From: a bacterium
Lineage (GTDB): Bacteria > Vulcanimicrobiota > Xenobia > Xenobiales > JADMJV01
NCBI GenBank assembly: GCA_018266105.1
Contig: JAFEBA010000016.1
Location: 134,666 to 198,665, forward strand
Reading direction: 5' to 3'
DNA: 64,000 nt
The notes beneath the pieces were generated by a model. That model was not told the DNA's origin. It did no database searches and saw only the letters and a program-made list of their open reading frames with translations. Of this stretch, positions 23,893 to 32,784 are shown one piece after another (within the stretch, counting starts at the first letter, position 1; each line of letters begins with the position of its first letter). Made by a program: the position numbers and the translations under genes.

Positions 23893-25197
23893 ATGAAATT
23901 GAAATCCGCTCACATTTTTTTGGCTGCCGCCTCGCTGGCGACTTTAACGGTGCTGGCCGGTTGCGGCTCCAACTCCTCTGGTGACCTCACCAGTCCGGGC
24001 TACGTTCCTGGTCAACTCTTCAATCGTGGGAACTCTGTTCTCTCGGTGCAAATCTCTCCACGGGTTGCCAGTGCTCGTGTGGGTCAGACCACTCAGCTCC
24101 AGGCCAATGGTGGCCTGGACAACGGTCAAACAGCAGACGTGACCAATCTCGTGACCTGGTCGAGCAGTGACCCCAGCCTGGCCAGCGTGGATGGAAACGG
24201 CCGAGTGCTCGCCACCGGCAAGGTGGTTGGTAATGCCCTGACAGGTGGAACCGTGACCATCACCGCCACGGCAGGGCCGGTCTCGGACTCCATTCAGTTC
24301 ACCGTCAACAATCCTACCAACAAGGTCTTTATCGCCAACAAGACGGGTAACTCCATCAGCGTCTTCGACATCAACGCCACGGGCGCGGTCTCGGCCGGGC
24401 ACAAGATCGTCGGAGCCAACACCAACCTGGCCAACCCCACCCAGCTGGCTTTCTCGCTGAACCGGCAGGAGCTGTTTGTGGCCAACCAGGGCAAAGGCGA
24501 AATCGAAGTCTTCTACCTGCAGGCTGACGGCAATGTCGCCCCCCTTCGCCACATCAAGAGCGCTTTCACCACCGCCGTCACAGGCGTGGCCGTCAATTCG
24601 AACACCAACGAGGTTTTCGCTCTTTCGGCCGGTCAGATTAGCGTCTACGATATTGCCGCCAGCGGCGATGCGGTGGTTCCAAAGCGAACCGTCATCACCG
24701 GTGCAACCACAACCCTGGCCACCACCACCGATGCGCAGATCTCGCTGGTCGGAAATACCAATATCCTGGTTCCGAACGGACTGTCTTTGCTGACCTTCGG
24801 CCAGAACGATACGGGTAATGTGGCGCCGGTGCGCACCCTGCTCGGACCCACTGCTCCGGTTCCGCCCGCAACAACCCCGGCGGTCTTCTCCAAGATTACG
24901 ACGGTGGCCAACGACGGCACCAATACCTTTATCACCGACCAGGGCGCTGCTCCCAACTCGGTTATGCAGTACCTGCTGACTGCCGCCGGCAACAGCAACC
25001 CCACCACCACCCTGACCGACGGCTTTGCGGCTCCGGCTGGATTGTTGCCCGTTCCTGGCAGCGGAAACCTGTGGGTCGTGGATGCGGCCAAGGTCTCTCT
25101 CTATGGACCTGCCCTCACTCCGGCCAGCCTGGTGCGCTCGTTTACCAGTGCCGACCTGAGTGGCGCGGCCGGCATCGTGATCACCCAGTCGTTCTAA
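23893..25197 (+). CDS. Lipoprotein with Big_2 Ig-like domain and beta-propeller repeats
   Basis: 434 aa from the ATG at 23893. The lipobox VLAGC is at about residue 23-27, so the protein is lipid-anchored. Residues about 55-140 form a Big_2-type bacterial Ig domain (VQISPRVASARVGQTTQLQA, VTWSSSDPSLASVDGNGRV, GTVTITAT). The rest is a propeller-like series (KVFIANKTGNSISVFDI, ELFVANQGKGEIEVFYL) as in lactonase/YncE-like surface proteins. A strong AAGGAG site at 23795 precedes an in-frame ATG at 23806, which would add 29 residues. A terminator follows. Role unknown, probably surface-exposed. Confidence 0.78.
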   Translation: MKLKSAHIFLAAASLATLTVLAGCGSNSSGDLTSPGYVPGQLFNRGNSVLSVQISPRVASARVGQTTQLQANGGLDNGQTADVTNLVTWSSSDPSLASVDGNGRVLATGKVVGNALTGGTVTITATAGPVSDSIQFTVNNPTNKVFIANKTGNSISVFDINATGAVSAGHKIVGANTNLANPTQLAFSLNRQELFVANQGKGEIEVFYLQADGNVAPLRHIKSAFTTAVTGVAVNSNTNEVFALSAGQISVYDIAASGDAVVPKRTVITGATTTLATTTDAQISLVGNTNILVPNGLSLLTFGQNDTGNVAPVRTLLGPTAPVPPATTPAVFSKITTVANDGTNTFITDQGAAPNSVMQYLLTAAGNSNPTTTLTDGFAAPAGLLPVPGSGNLWVVDAAKVSLYGPALTPASLVRSFTSADLSGAAGIVITQSF

Positions 25198-25210
25198 GTC
25201 GACAGGCACG

Positions 25211-25242
25211 AAAAAAGCCGCCCCAAAAGGGCGGCTTTTTTT
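25211..25242. terminator. Bidirectional terminator between convergent genes
   Basis: The stem GCCGCCC, loop CAAAA and GGGCGGC are flanked by AAAAAA and TTTTTTT, serving both the lipoprotein gene and the convergent cyclase gene, whose stop codon lies in the T-tract. Confidence 0.88.
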
Positions 25243-26890
25243 ATGCCTCCACGGAGAAGACCGGCACGCTCTGCTGCCGCCCTTTGACCTCGTGTTCGCC
25301 CAGCGATTTGAAGGTGAACTGTTCCTTAAGGCGGCACTGGACAGCCTGGCTGACCAGGATGGGCTGGTCGAGCTGTTTGCAAAGGTCCTGGATGCGGGCG
25401 GCCACGTTAGCTTCATCGCCGATGGCGGTGTACTCTCGTTTGCTCTGATTACCCAAAACAGCCAGCAGCATACTGCCACAGTGAATTCCAATCTTGATGC
25501 GATGAAAGCCTTCCTGACCGGAGGCTTCCAGGGCCTTCAGGCGGGACTGCATCGCCAGCGCCGCTCGCACCGCTCGAGCTTCCGGCTCGCTTACGGGTTT
25601 GGGGCTACCAAACAGCACCATGAACTGGTCGCCCACGAACCGGATGATGGTTCCCTGGTGGGCGAAGACAATGGCGGTCATTTCCTGGTAATAGCGGTCC
25701 AGCCAGGCGGCGATTTGTTCCGGAGGGTGCTGCTCGCAGGCGCTGGAAAAGCCGTTGATGTCCGAAAAGAGCAGAGTGACCTCTCGGCGCTGATTGAGAG
25801 AACGTATCCAGCTCTCAGGTTCAGCCAGCATTTCGGCCAGGATTTCCGGAGCCACATAACCTGACATCAGCTGGAGCAGCCGCAACCTTTGGGTTCGCTC
25901 GCTGTGCCAGCGCTGCACCGCTGTCAGAGCCCCCGCCAACGGAATTCCTAAGAGAGCCGGTGCCACGGGCAAAATCCGGTCAGTCCAGATCAGAAGCCCC
26001 AGTGAGACCGTGCACCAGAGCAACACATGGGAGGCCACCAGGGCGCGCAGGCGGCGACCTCCAGCGATCCAGATCAGGCATAGAGCCAGCCAGGGGCCGG
26101 CTGGCAGGGTCCGGAGCGGACGGTTCTGGAGTAGAGTATTGAGCACCTGAGCCTGATAGTCCACTCCGAAGATCGAGCCTCCCAAGGGGCTGAAGACCAG
26201 ATCCTGGTCCACCCGGGCGCGACTGCCGATGAGCACGATTTTGCCTTCCAGATTTGGGCTTTCCCTCAAAAATCGGTGGAATGCGAAGCGAGTGGGTTGA
26301 GCCAGGGTATAGTTGATTTCGCATTCCTGCAAGTCGGTGGGACACAAGGCCGAGGCCAGGAAGTTCCAGTCGTTCCGACCGTAGAGGCTGGAAATCCGTA
26401 TTGGTCCCACTTGTTGGCGTCGAGCCACCCCGTCTCCGTCCAGACTGAGATTGGCCAGAGCCAGATTTTGCACTCCCAGAGGCAGCACAAGTGGGGCGGG
26501 GGGTGCCTGGACAGAATTTTCCTGAGCGTCCCAATAGGCGATCATGGTCAGCTTTCCGGAGCTGGCCAGGGGGGCGAACTCATCAATGGCTTTGGGGTCC
26601 GCGTAGGAAGGCAGAATGTCCAGGGCCACCCGAGCAGCACCGCAATCCAGGGCGTGTTTGGCGACGCTGGTGTAGTGTGGTAACCAGAACACGGGATGCT
26701 GCTCGATTTCGCGGTAGCTTTCCGGTTCCACGCCTATGACCACAACGCGTGGGTCCATGGTCAAGCGCCCGGGGAAGAAGCGATTGGCGAGCTGCAGCCG
26801 CACATCATAGCCAATCCGCTCCAACCGCTCCAGGCCGGGTGTCCAGGGCAACAGCAGGCCGGCCAGTCCGGCCAGGACGAGTCGACGCAC
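25241..26890 (-). CDS. CHASE2-domain class III adenylate/guanylate cyclase
   Basis: 549 aa. A short N-terminal membrane segment is followed by an extracytoplasmic CHASE2 sensor (about 25-280: RVVVIGVEPESYREI, CGAARVALDIL, LEGKIVLIGS), then a hydrophobic block with two or three helices (about 285-345) and the cyclase domain from 371. Both metal-binding aspartates are present, Asp377 in LLFSDINGF and Asp421 in FVGDQFMVLFG, with the GNQSKREYTAIGDEANVAARI dimer segment. It should make cAMP in response to an external signal. It is divergent from a Crp/Fnr gene 36 bases away, suggesting a local cAMP circuit. Confidence 0.92.
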   Translation of the reverse strand: MRRLVLAGLAGLLLPWTPGLERLERIGYDVRLQLANRFFPGRLTMDPRVVVIGVEPESYREIEQHPVFWLPHYTSVAKHALDCGAARVALDILPSYADPKAIDEFAPLASSGKLTMIAYWDAQENSVQAPPAPLVLPLGVQNLALANLSLDGDGVARRQQVGPIRISSLYGRNDWNFLASALCPTDLQECEINYTLAQPTRFAFHRFLRESPNLEGKIVLIGSRARVDQDLVFSPLGGSIFGVDYQAQVLNTLLQNRPLRTLPAGPWLALCLIWIAGGRRLRALVASHVLLWCTVSLGLLIWTDRILPVAPALLGIPLAGALTAVQRWHSERTQRLRLLQLMSGYVAPEILAEMLAEPESWIRSLNQRREVTLLFSDINGFSSACEQHPPEQIAAWLDRYYQEMTAIVFAHQGTIIRFVGDQFMVLFGSPKPVSEPEARAVRAALAMQSRLKALEASGQEGFHRIKIGIHCGSMLLAVLGNQSKREYTAIGDEANVAARIQDLCKQLDQPILVSQAVQCRLKEQFTFKSLGEHEVKGRQQSVPVFSVEA

Positions 26891-26926
26891 GGAGGCCCGT
26901 TCGACCCCTGCGCGAATGAGACCCGC

Positions 26927-27616
26927 ATGCTGAATCGATTGGCTGAAGTGCCGCTTTTTCAGGGCCTGGACCGCCCGGCTTTAGAGTATCTGGGCCAGCG
27001 TCTGCACCCTCGTCTCTACAAGAATGGTGAGGATCTGTTTGGCCAGGGGGACCAGGGAGACGGCCTGTTCCTGATTGAACAGGGTGTGATTCGCGTCTAT
27101 CGGGTCACTCCCGCCGGCAAGGAGATCACCCTGGCCCTGCGCGGGGCCGGCGAGTATGTGGGGGATATGTCCTTATTGGACGGGCTTCCCCGCTCGGCCA
27201 GCGCCTGCGCTCAGGGTGGCGACTGTCACTGCGGTTTTTTGCACAAGGACGACCTGCACCAGTTGCTTCGCCAGCAACCCGAGGCGGCTCTAACTATGTT
27301 GCGGGTGTTGTCCCGGCGATTGCGCGAGGCCGGCGATAATCTGGAAGAACTGGCTTTCTCCACCATTCAGCAGCGTCTGGCTTCGCTTCTGTTGCGCTTG
27401 TGTCGGGTTGAGGGTCAGAAAGAGGGCGCGGAGACGCTTTTACCGGGTTGGGTCAGCTACCAGAGCTTGTCCACCATGCTGGGTACGGCCCGTGAATGCG
27501 TCAACCGGGTGGCCGTTTCTCTGGTCGACTGCGGGGCGCTGGCTCGCCGCGGACGGCGTCTGGTGATTCCGAACGTGGACGTTCTGGAGGCCATACACTT
27601 AGGGGAGGCTGGGTAG
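26927..27616 (+). CDS. Crp/Fnr family transcriptional regulator
   Basis: 229 aa from the ATG at 26927. Residues 5-120 are a cyclic-nucleotide-binding domain (VPLFQGLDRPALEYL, GDGLFLIEQGVIRVYRV, GEYVGDMSLLDGLPRSASA), in which the GE and R-S-A region is where cAMP phosphate would bind. The C-terminal winged helix contains YQSLSTMLGTARECVNRVAVSL, a Crp-type recognition helix. The gene is divergent from the cyclase, so cAMP made next door may be its ligand. Its 3' end overlaps the receiver gene by 18 bases. There is no Fnr-type Cys cluster, which argues against oxygen sensing. Confidence 0.88.
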   Translation: MLNRLAEVPLFQGLDRPALEYLGQRLHPRLYKNGEDLFGQGDQGDGLFLIEQGVIRVYRVTPAGKEITLALRGAGEYVGDMSLLDGLPRSASACAQGGDCHCGFLHKDDLHQLLRQQPEAALTMLRVLSRRLREAGDNLEELAFSTIQQRLASLLLRLCRVEGQKEGAETLLPGWVSYQSLSTMLGTARECVNRVAVSLVDCGALARRGRRLVIPNVDVLEAIHLGEAG

Positions 27617-27970
27617 GGGACCCAAGATACCCCAGACGGCTGTGATCAACTCGGTCGGGGTGAAGGGCTTGGCCAGGTGCGGACGGTCGGGATTGGCCCC
27701 CGAGATGAGCAGCACGGGCAGGTTGGGTCGCACGCTCACGAAGTAGTCCAGAAGGGCCTGACCGTTTTGGTCCGGCAGGCGCCAGTCGGCCACCACAAAA
27801 TCCACTCTTTCGTTGAGGAATAACTCCAGTGCGCGCGCGTGGGAGTCGGCTCCAAGCACCAGAAAACCCGCCTGACTCAGGATATGAGTGACGTAGTTGC
27901 GAACCAGGTCTTCGTCCTCGACGAGGAGGGCGGTCAGTCCACTGGGTGAGGGCATAAGCCTCGGATTCAT
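27599..27970 (-). CDS. Single-domain response regulator (receiver only)
   Basis: 123 aa consisting of one receiver domain: TALLVEDEDLVRNYV with the acidic pair, phospho-acceptor Asp62 in FVVADWRLPDQNG, Ser90 in LLISG and Lys101 in LAKPFTP. There is no output domain, so it acts through protein contacts or in a phosphorelay. It begins 12 bases before the stop of the TolC gene on the same strand, and may be the last gene of that efflux operon. A hybrid kinase occurs at the right end of the window, but nothing links the two. Confidence 0.88.
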   Translation of the reverse strand: MNPRLMPSPSGLTALLVEDEDLVRNYVTHILSQAGFLVLGADSHARALELFLNERVDFVVADWRLPDQNGQALLDYFVSVRPNLPVLLISGANPDRPHLAKPFTPTELITAVWGILGPLPSLP

Positions 27971-27982
27971 TTGAGGCGATGC

Positions 27983-29389
27983 TTAATCCTCTTCGGGCCA
28001 GGGAGTGTCCACTTTGGTTCCGCCGGACCGTCCACAGGCCAGGTCCAGTTTGGCCAACGCAAGAAAGTAGTCATAGAAGGCCTGGACTTCGGCTTGTTGC
28101 GCTTCAAACAGATCGGTCTGGGCCTGGCGAACCGGGTAGATATTGACCAGGCCGGCCCGGTATTGAGCCTGTGCGATGCGCAGGGCATCTTGGGCTTGGG
28201 CCACATGCAGCTCTTCGGACTGATGGGTTTCCACGCCCAGTTGCAGATCGCGGTAAGCATCACGAACCTCAAGCTCCACAAGGCGCCGCTTGTCCTCCAG
28301 CAAAGCATAGTTGCGGTCGCGGGCGGCGCGACCCACATCGGCCAGATGAGTGGCTTTACCGCCGTCGGCAAAGTACCAGTTGACCTCAAAACCGCCCCGA
28401 TACTGGGCCGCTCCAATGACCTGAGTGCCTTGGGAGATGCCAGCGATGCCGAGCAAGAGGTTGACCTGAGGAGCGTTGTCGGCTTCACCAGCTCGAATTT
28501 GTTTGAGGCTGGCCGCCAGTTGCTCGGTCAAGGCCCAGAGGACGGGGCGCTGGTCCAGGGCTTCTTTGACGCAGGCTTCCACATCCGGCAGAGGGCCCAC
28601 CGGTGTGGCCGGCGGTTGCAACTCCAGCGGTGTGGTCAAGGCCAGTCCCATCAGCTGGTTCAGTTCCTGTAAGCTTTTTTGGTAGAGTGCTCGTTTCTTT
28701 TGCACCGTAACCTGGGCTTGGGAGACCGGTAACTTGGCCGAAAGTACGTCGCCCCGCGGTGCTTTGCCCACTTTGAAGCGCACCTCGGCCTGATGTAATT
28801 GTTGCTGAGTGAGTTCCACCTGCTGCTCCGCCAGGCGCAGGTCGCCCTGGCGCGCCAGCGTGTTGAGGTAGGCGCGGCGCACCCGGTAGTAGAGATCCTG
28901 CCAGTCCGACTGAGCCTGCCATGCCTGTTGGCGCGCCAAAGCTTTCCCTTGTTCGATGGCGAAGCGGATGCGGCCGCCTTCGAAGATCAACTGGCGCAGC
29001 TCCAGGCTCACCGGCGAGAGCACATAGTCGTTGCGGAAACTCCCATTGGAGGGGGCGATAGGCGGGCCCTGCAGGCCCAACTTACCTTGGGGGCGGGCGG
29101 CCGCCGCCGTGACTTCCACTTTGGCGATGTATTCGCGAACGGTGGCAATGCCGGCTGTAACGGTCGGATTTTTGGCCAGCGCGATCATTGGAGCGCTGTC
29201 ATAAGTCAGCTTGACGGTCTCCACCACGGTTGGCCTGGTCTCAGGCGGCTTGGGTAAGGCCTGGCGAGCGGGGGCAGGCACCGGCGCCATCAGCGCCGGT
29301 GGGGGCGTATTGACTCTCTGGTCCAGATTGGGCGGCTCGGGAATAGCCCAGGCCGCGCCCGTCAGCATCAAGGCGAGGAGACGCTTCAT
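27983..29389 (-). CDS. TolC-family outer-membrane efflux protein
   Basis: 468 aa with a signal peptide (LLALMLTGAAWA). A Pro-rich linker (VNTPPPALMAPVPAPARQ) precedes two OEP repeats: long helices (QGKALARQQAWQAQSDWQDL, EVRFKVGKAPRGDVLSAK; AQYRAGLVNIYPVRQAQTDL) alternate with beta strands for the outer-membrane barrel. The RAGxxxxxxVxxAQ motif near the end is typical. It overlaps the ABC ATPase start by four bases, completing a tripartite pump with the MacA-like adaptor. Substrate unknown. Confidence 0.88.
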   Translation of the reverse strand: MKRLLALMLTGAAWAIPEPPNLDQRVNTPPPALMAPVPAPARQALPKPPETRPTVVETVKLTYDSAPMIALAKNPTVTAGIATVREYIAKVEVTAAAARPQGKLGLQGPPIAPSNGSFRNDYVLSPVSLELRQLIFEGGRIRFAIEQGKALARQQAWQAQSDWQDLYYRVRRAYLNTLARQGDLRLAEQQVELTQQQLHQAEVRFKVGKAPRGDVLSAKLPVSQAQVTVQKKRALYQKSLQELNQLMGLALTTPLELQPPATPVGPLPDVEACVKEALDQRPVLWALTEQLAASLKQIRAGEADNAPQVNLLLGIAGISQGTQVIGAAQYRGGFEVNWYFADGGKATHLADVGRAARDRNYALLEDKRRLVELEVRDAYRDLQLGVETHQSEELHVAQAQDALRIAQAQYRAGLVNIYPVRQAQTDLFEAQQAEVQAFYDYFLALAKLDLACGRSGGTKVDTPWPEED

Positions 29390-30081
29390 CTCAGCTGATC
29401 CACCGGCAGCGGATTCTCGTTGCGCTCGTCTTTTACGATGCCTCCGTCGGCCATACGGATCACTCGGGAAGCAACGGGCGTGTAGTCGAGATTGTGGGTG
29501 ACCATCAGCACAGTCTTACCGCGCTTATTCGCCTGAGCAAAGAGGTTGAGCACCTGCTTGCCGGTGCGCGCGTCCAGGTTGCCGGTGGGTTCGTCTCCCA
29601 GCAAGATGGGCGGGTCCTTGACCATGGCGCGAGCGATGGCCACTCGCTGTTGTTCACCGCCACTGAGCTGGTGAGGAAAATGGCCGGCTCGCTCACCCAG
29701 GCCGACGGCCTCCAGGCAGCCCTTGATATCGCCTCCGCCGCTGACCATTTCGGCCACCAGCTCCACGTTCTCCCAGGCCGTCAGGTTGGGGATCAGGTGG
29801 TGGAATTGGAAGACCAGACCCACCTTTTTGCGCCGATATTCCAACAACTTGGAGCTGCTCAATTTGGCGATATCCTGACCGTCGACCAGGATCGTGCCGG
29901 TGTCGGGGGAGTCGATGCCGGCCATGAGATTGAGCAGGGTGGTTTTGCCCGAGCCAGAGGGTCCCACGAAGAGCACCATCTCACCCGCTTCAATATCCAG
30001 GTCCAGAGGTTTAAGGGCCATGACTTCGTGGCCCCCAAGGGTGTATTTCCGACTCACCCCACGCAGGCAGATCAGACTCAC
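29386..30081 (-). CDS. ABC transporter ATPase, LolD/MacB type
   Basis: 231 aa. Walker A is GPSGSGKTT (40-48), followed by the Q-loop in [16 protein letters not shown], signature [15 protein letters not shown], Walker [13 protein letters not shown] and the H-loop in VTHN. The [15 protein letters not shown] wording is that of the lipoprotein/macrolide (LolD, MacB) subgroup, which pairs with FtsX-type permeases. It is flanked by the adaptor upstream and TolC downstream with four-base overlaps on both sides. Its permease is probably the FtsX-like gene at 34322-36691. Confidence 0.92.
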   Translation of the reverse strand: MSLICLRGVSRKYTLGGHEVMALKPLDLDIEAGEMVLFVGPSGSGKTTLLNLMAGIDSPDTGTILVDGQDIAKLSSSKLLEYRRKKVGLVFQFHHLIPNLTAWENVELVAEMVSGGGDIKGCLEAVGLGERAGHFPHQLSGGEQQRVAIARAMVKDPPILLGDEPTGNLDARTGKQVLNLFAQANKRGKTVLMVTHNLDYTPVASRVIRMADGGIVKDERNENPLPVDQLR

Positions 30082-31508
30082 GGCACCACTTTGACGGCAG
30101 TCCCGGCAGCCAGCCCATCGCCACCCTCAACCACGACATCGGTTTTCGGGTCCAGTCCGGCTTTGATCTCAGCCCGGTCGCCTGAGACATTGCCCAGGGT
30201 AATCTCAATTTTGCTCAACTTGCCGTCTTTGATGGTGTAGACGAAGTCTTTACCGCCGTCGCGGAGCAGGGCCGCTCGCGGCAGGCTGAGAGCCTCCTTG
30301 GCCAGGCCCACCTGACCCTGAACGTCCGCTTCCAGGCCGGAGCGCAGTTCGGGCACCTTCTCGGCGAAATTGACCTTGATGCGCAACACTTTGTGATCGC
30401 TCGGGCCCTGAGGCCGTGCCTCCAGAGAAGGAGCCACCTCCACCACTTTGCCCGAGTAGGATTTGCCGGGCATTGAGGTGAGGCTGATGTTGACCTGCTG
30501 GTTAACGGCTACGTGGACGGCATCCTGTTCGTCCACCTCCGCCTCGACATAGTAGGGGCCGTGGGTGACCAGCGAAAGCACCGTGCTGCTGCTGGTAACG
30601 GTTTCGCCCTGCTCGTAGTTGAGTTGCGAGACCACTCCGTCGCTGGGGGAGGCCACTCGCATACGACCGATGAGATAGCGTTGCTTGGCGGCGGAAGCCT
30701 CCAGGCGCGCGACTTCGGCTTCTGAAGCTCGCACTCGATGAATCAGCAGCAGCTCTTCGTCGCCCTTTTGTTGAGCTAAGGTCACGCCTTCCGAGGCCTT
30801 CATGGATTTCAGTCGTTGAATGTCCAGTTCTTCGCGGCGCGTTTGAGTCTGGGCATTGTAGTCGGCGCGTGCTTCCTGATAGGCGCTATAATCCTGGCGA
30901 TACTGGCTGTCCGCCTTGTCCAGGTCGGCTTGAGAAATGATCTCTTCTTTGAAGAGCTGTCGCTGACGTTCCAGGTCCAGTTTGGAGAGGCGTGCCTTCT
31001 CTTGAGCCTGGCGCACGCTTTCGCTCAGCTTGCGGCGCTCCTCGCGGCTGGCTCCGAGAACTTTTTGGCGCTCCTCTACGGCCGCGATTTCGCTGTCGCG
31101 CACGGCCTGAGCCACCTGGGTCGCGGCCTGATTTTGACGAATGGTCAGCAAGGCTTTGTTTTCTTCGAGCTTGGTGCGGGCCGATACGATTTCGCTGTCG
31201 GTCGAATTAAGAGTCTGACGTGCTTCGGAGTCGTCAATTTGAAAAAGAACCTGACCTTTTTTTACGGGTTCGTTGAGCTGCACGGGTAGAGCCACAATGG
31301 TGCCGGTGTCGGGAGCGCTGACGCGAATGGTCTTAGATACCACGTGACCTGAAGCTACGTAATGAATGGACATGTCTGCTTTTTGAAGATGGGAGACTTT
31401 CACCTCCGGCAGACCTGTGCCGGCGCGCCCACAACCCAGGCAGGCCAACGCCATCGCGAAAATAATTCTAGTTCTTAGCACCGAGCACCCGTTCGGCCAT
31501 CCGTTCAA
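30078..31508 (-). CDS. Periplasmic membrane-fusion (adaptor) lipoprotein, MacA/HlyD type
   Basis: 476 aa. The N terminus has a lipobox-like CLGCG, so it is probably lipid-anchored. SAPDTGTIVALPVQLNEPVK and then VLFQIDD form the biotinyl-lipoyl half-motif. A long helical hairpin follows (about 100-260, rich in EARADYNAQTQTRREELD-like heptads). RVASPSDGVVSQLNYEQGETV gives the second lipoyl half and is followed by beta-barrel and membrane-proximal domains. It links the inner-membrane ABC pump to TolC. The start is uncertain: GTG at 31481 would give a more usual signal length. It overlaps the ATPase by four bases. Confidence 0.88.
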   Translation of the reverse strand: MNGWPNGCSVLRTRIIFAMALACLGCGRAGTGLPEVKVSHLQKADMSIHYVASGHVVSKTIRVSAPDTGTIVALPVQLNEPVKKGQVLFQIDDSEARQTLNSTDSEIVSARTKLEENKALLTIRQNQAATQVAQAVRDSEIAAVEERQKVLGASREERRKLSESVRQAQEKARLSKLDLERQRQLFKEEIISQADLDKADSQYRQDYSAYQEARADYNAQTQTRREELDIQRLKSMKASEGVTLAQQKGDEELLLIHRVRASEAEVARLEASAAKQRYLIGRMRVASPSDGVVSQLNYEQGETVTSSSTVLSLVTHGPYYVEAEVDEQDAVHVAVNQQVNISLTSMPGKSYSGKVVEVAPSLEARPQGPSDHKVLRIKVNFAEKVPELRSGLEADVQGQVGLAKEALSLPRAALLRDGGKDFVYTIKDGKLSKIEITLGNVSGDRAEIKAGLDPKTDVVVEGGDGLAAGTAVKVVP

Positions 31509-31554
31509 GCTACCTCTTCAGAGGTTAGAGAAGCTGTGATGCGAAGCTGGCCGC

Positions 31555-32784
31555 GTGTTTTTCAAAAGGCAGCCGCGTTGGTTTTTGCTCTGGTCCCTGT
31601 GGATGTTGGTGGGACTGGGCTTCGCCGTACGCAGCTTGCGTGTCACCAATCTGTCCCCGCCAAACCCTCAGCCCAAACCGGAATGCTCCCCCAGTCTGGC
31701 GGGCGACGGCCGCACGGTGGCCTTCGAAGTGGATCGAGCGGGCACGCCTTTCACCGACCTGTGTGTGCTCGATCTCGCTTCGGGTCAGCGTAAGACCATT
31801 GGCAGTGACCGGAATGAAAGCTCCATGCAGCCGAGGCTCGATTTTTCAGGTCGTCGTCTGGCTTTCTCGAGTCTGGCTTCGGACTGGACCGCGGCTGATG
31901 ACAACAGCGTTAGCGATGTATTTCTCTATGAGCTCGACAGCCAGCGGGTGAGGCGTCTGGCTCCTCCCAACCCGATACCAGGGGTCTCGGCTTCCTATCG
32001 CCCCTGCATCAGTCGAGACGGGCGTCAGGTGGCTTTCATCAGTTACGGAGTGCCTGACCCTGGCACCACTCGCGGGCGCAACGTGTGTCTATGGCGCGAA
32101 GGGGAGGATGCCTACTCGGTTGTGGACCATTTCCGGGGCCGAGGGCCGGTCCTGGGCGCACCCAGTCTCTCGCCCAAAGGCGATCGCCTGGCCTTTGCCT
32201 GTTTCGCGTATGACTTGATGCCCGCTCTACCCAAAGACATTCAATACGATATTTACCTGATGGCTGTTTCCTCCCAGGCTCAGTGGCCGCCGGCCGAACC
32301 CAAGACCTGGCAGAACCCGCTCCTGAGGCCCTTCTGGCCGGTGGCGCTGCTGTCTCATCGTCCCGATGGGGATTCAGCCAATGCCAACAGCTATGAGCCA
32401 GTCTTGCTGGAAGATGAATGCATCTTCACCTCTCTGGCCAGCAACCTGGTGGACGGCGATGGCAATGACTGCCACGACCTGTTCGTGCGCGATCTGCACA
32501 AAGGCGGCATTCACTGTCTGACTGCGGGCGCCAATGATTCTTGTTTTGAACCCTGCGCCAGTCCTGATGGTCGCTTTGTGGCCTTCACCAGCTATGCTAC
32601 CAATCTGGTGGCCCATTCGCCGGAGGGCTCCAAAGTGCTGTTGCTCGACCGCAGGAACGGGAAGTTCACTCTGATTGGGCCGGGCCACAGCCCCAGCCTG
32701 AGTGACGATGGCGCCAGTCTGGTGTGGGTGACGGATGAGGGCTTGAAGCTATGGAGCCGGTCGTCCGGGGTGCGCTCGCTATGA
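31555..32784 (+). CDS. Membrane-anchored PD40/TolB-like beta-propeller protein
   Basis: 409 aa, GTG start. One transmembrane helix near the N terminus (FLLWSLWMLVGLGFAV) places the rest outside the cytoplasm. The body is a series of WD40-like PD40 repeats: SPSLAGDGRTVAFEVD, QPRLDFSGRRLAFSS, RPCISRDGRQVAFISYG, EPCASPDGRFVAFTS, PSLSDDGASLVWV. Such propellers usually bind proteins or peptidoglycan partners. Its stop overlaps the next start (ATGA), so it works with the DUF2079 protein. The pair sits between the parts of an oppositely oriented efflux system. Confidence 0.8.
   Translation: MFFKRQPRWFLLWSLWMLVGLGFAVRSLRVTNLSPPNPQPKPECSPSLAGDGRTVAFEVDRAGTPFTDLCVLDLASGQRKTIGSDRNESSMQPRLDFSGRRLAFSSLASDWTAADDNSVSDVFLYELDSQRVRRLAPPNPIPGVSASYRPCISRDGRQVAFISYGVPDPGTTRGRNVCLWREGEDAYSVVDHFRGRGPVLGAPSLSPKGDRLAFACFAYDLMPALPKDIQYDIYLMAVSSQAQWPPAEPKTWQNPLLRPFWPVALLSHRPDGDSANANSYEPVLLEDECIFTSLASNLVDGDGNDCHDLFVRDLHKGGIHCLTAGANDSCFEPCASPDGRFVAFTSYATNLVAHSPEGSKVLLLDRRNGKFTLIGPGHSPSLSDDGASLVWVTDEGLKLWSRSSGVRSL

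Noticed and set aside
23944..25491. 515-codon minus-strand open frame
   Set aside because: Antisense to the propeller lipoprotein and overlapping the cyclase and a terminator; low-complexity Gly/Val/Asp composition typical of a mirror frame in GC-rich DNA.
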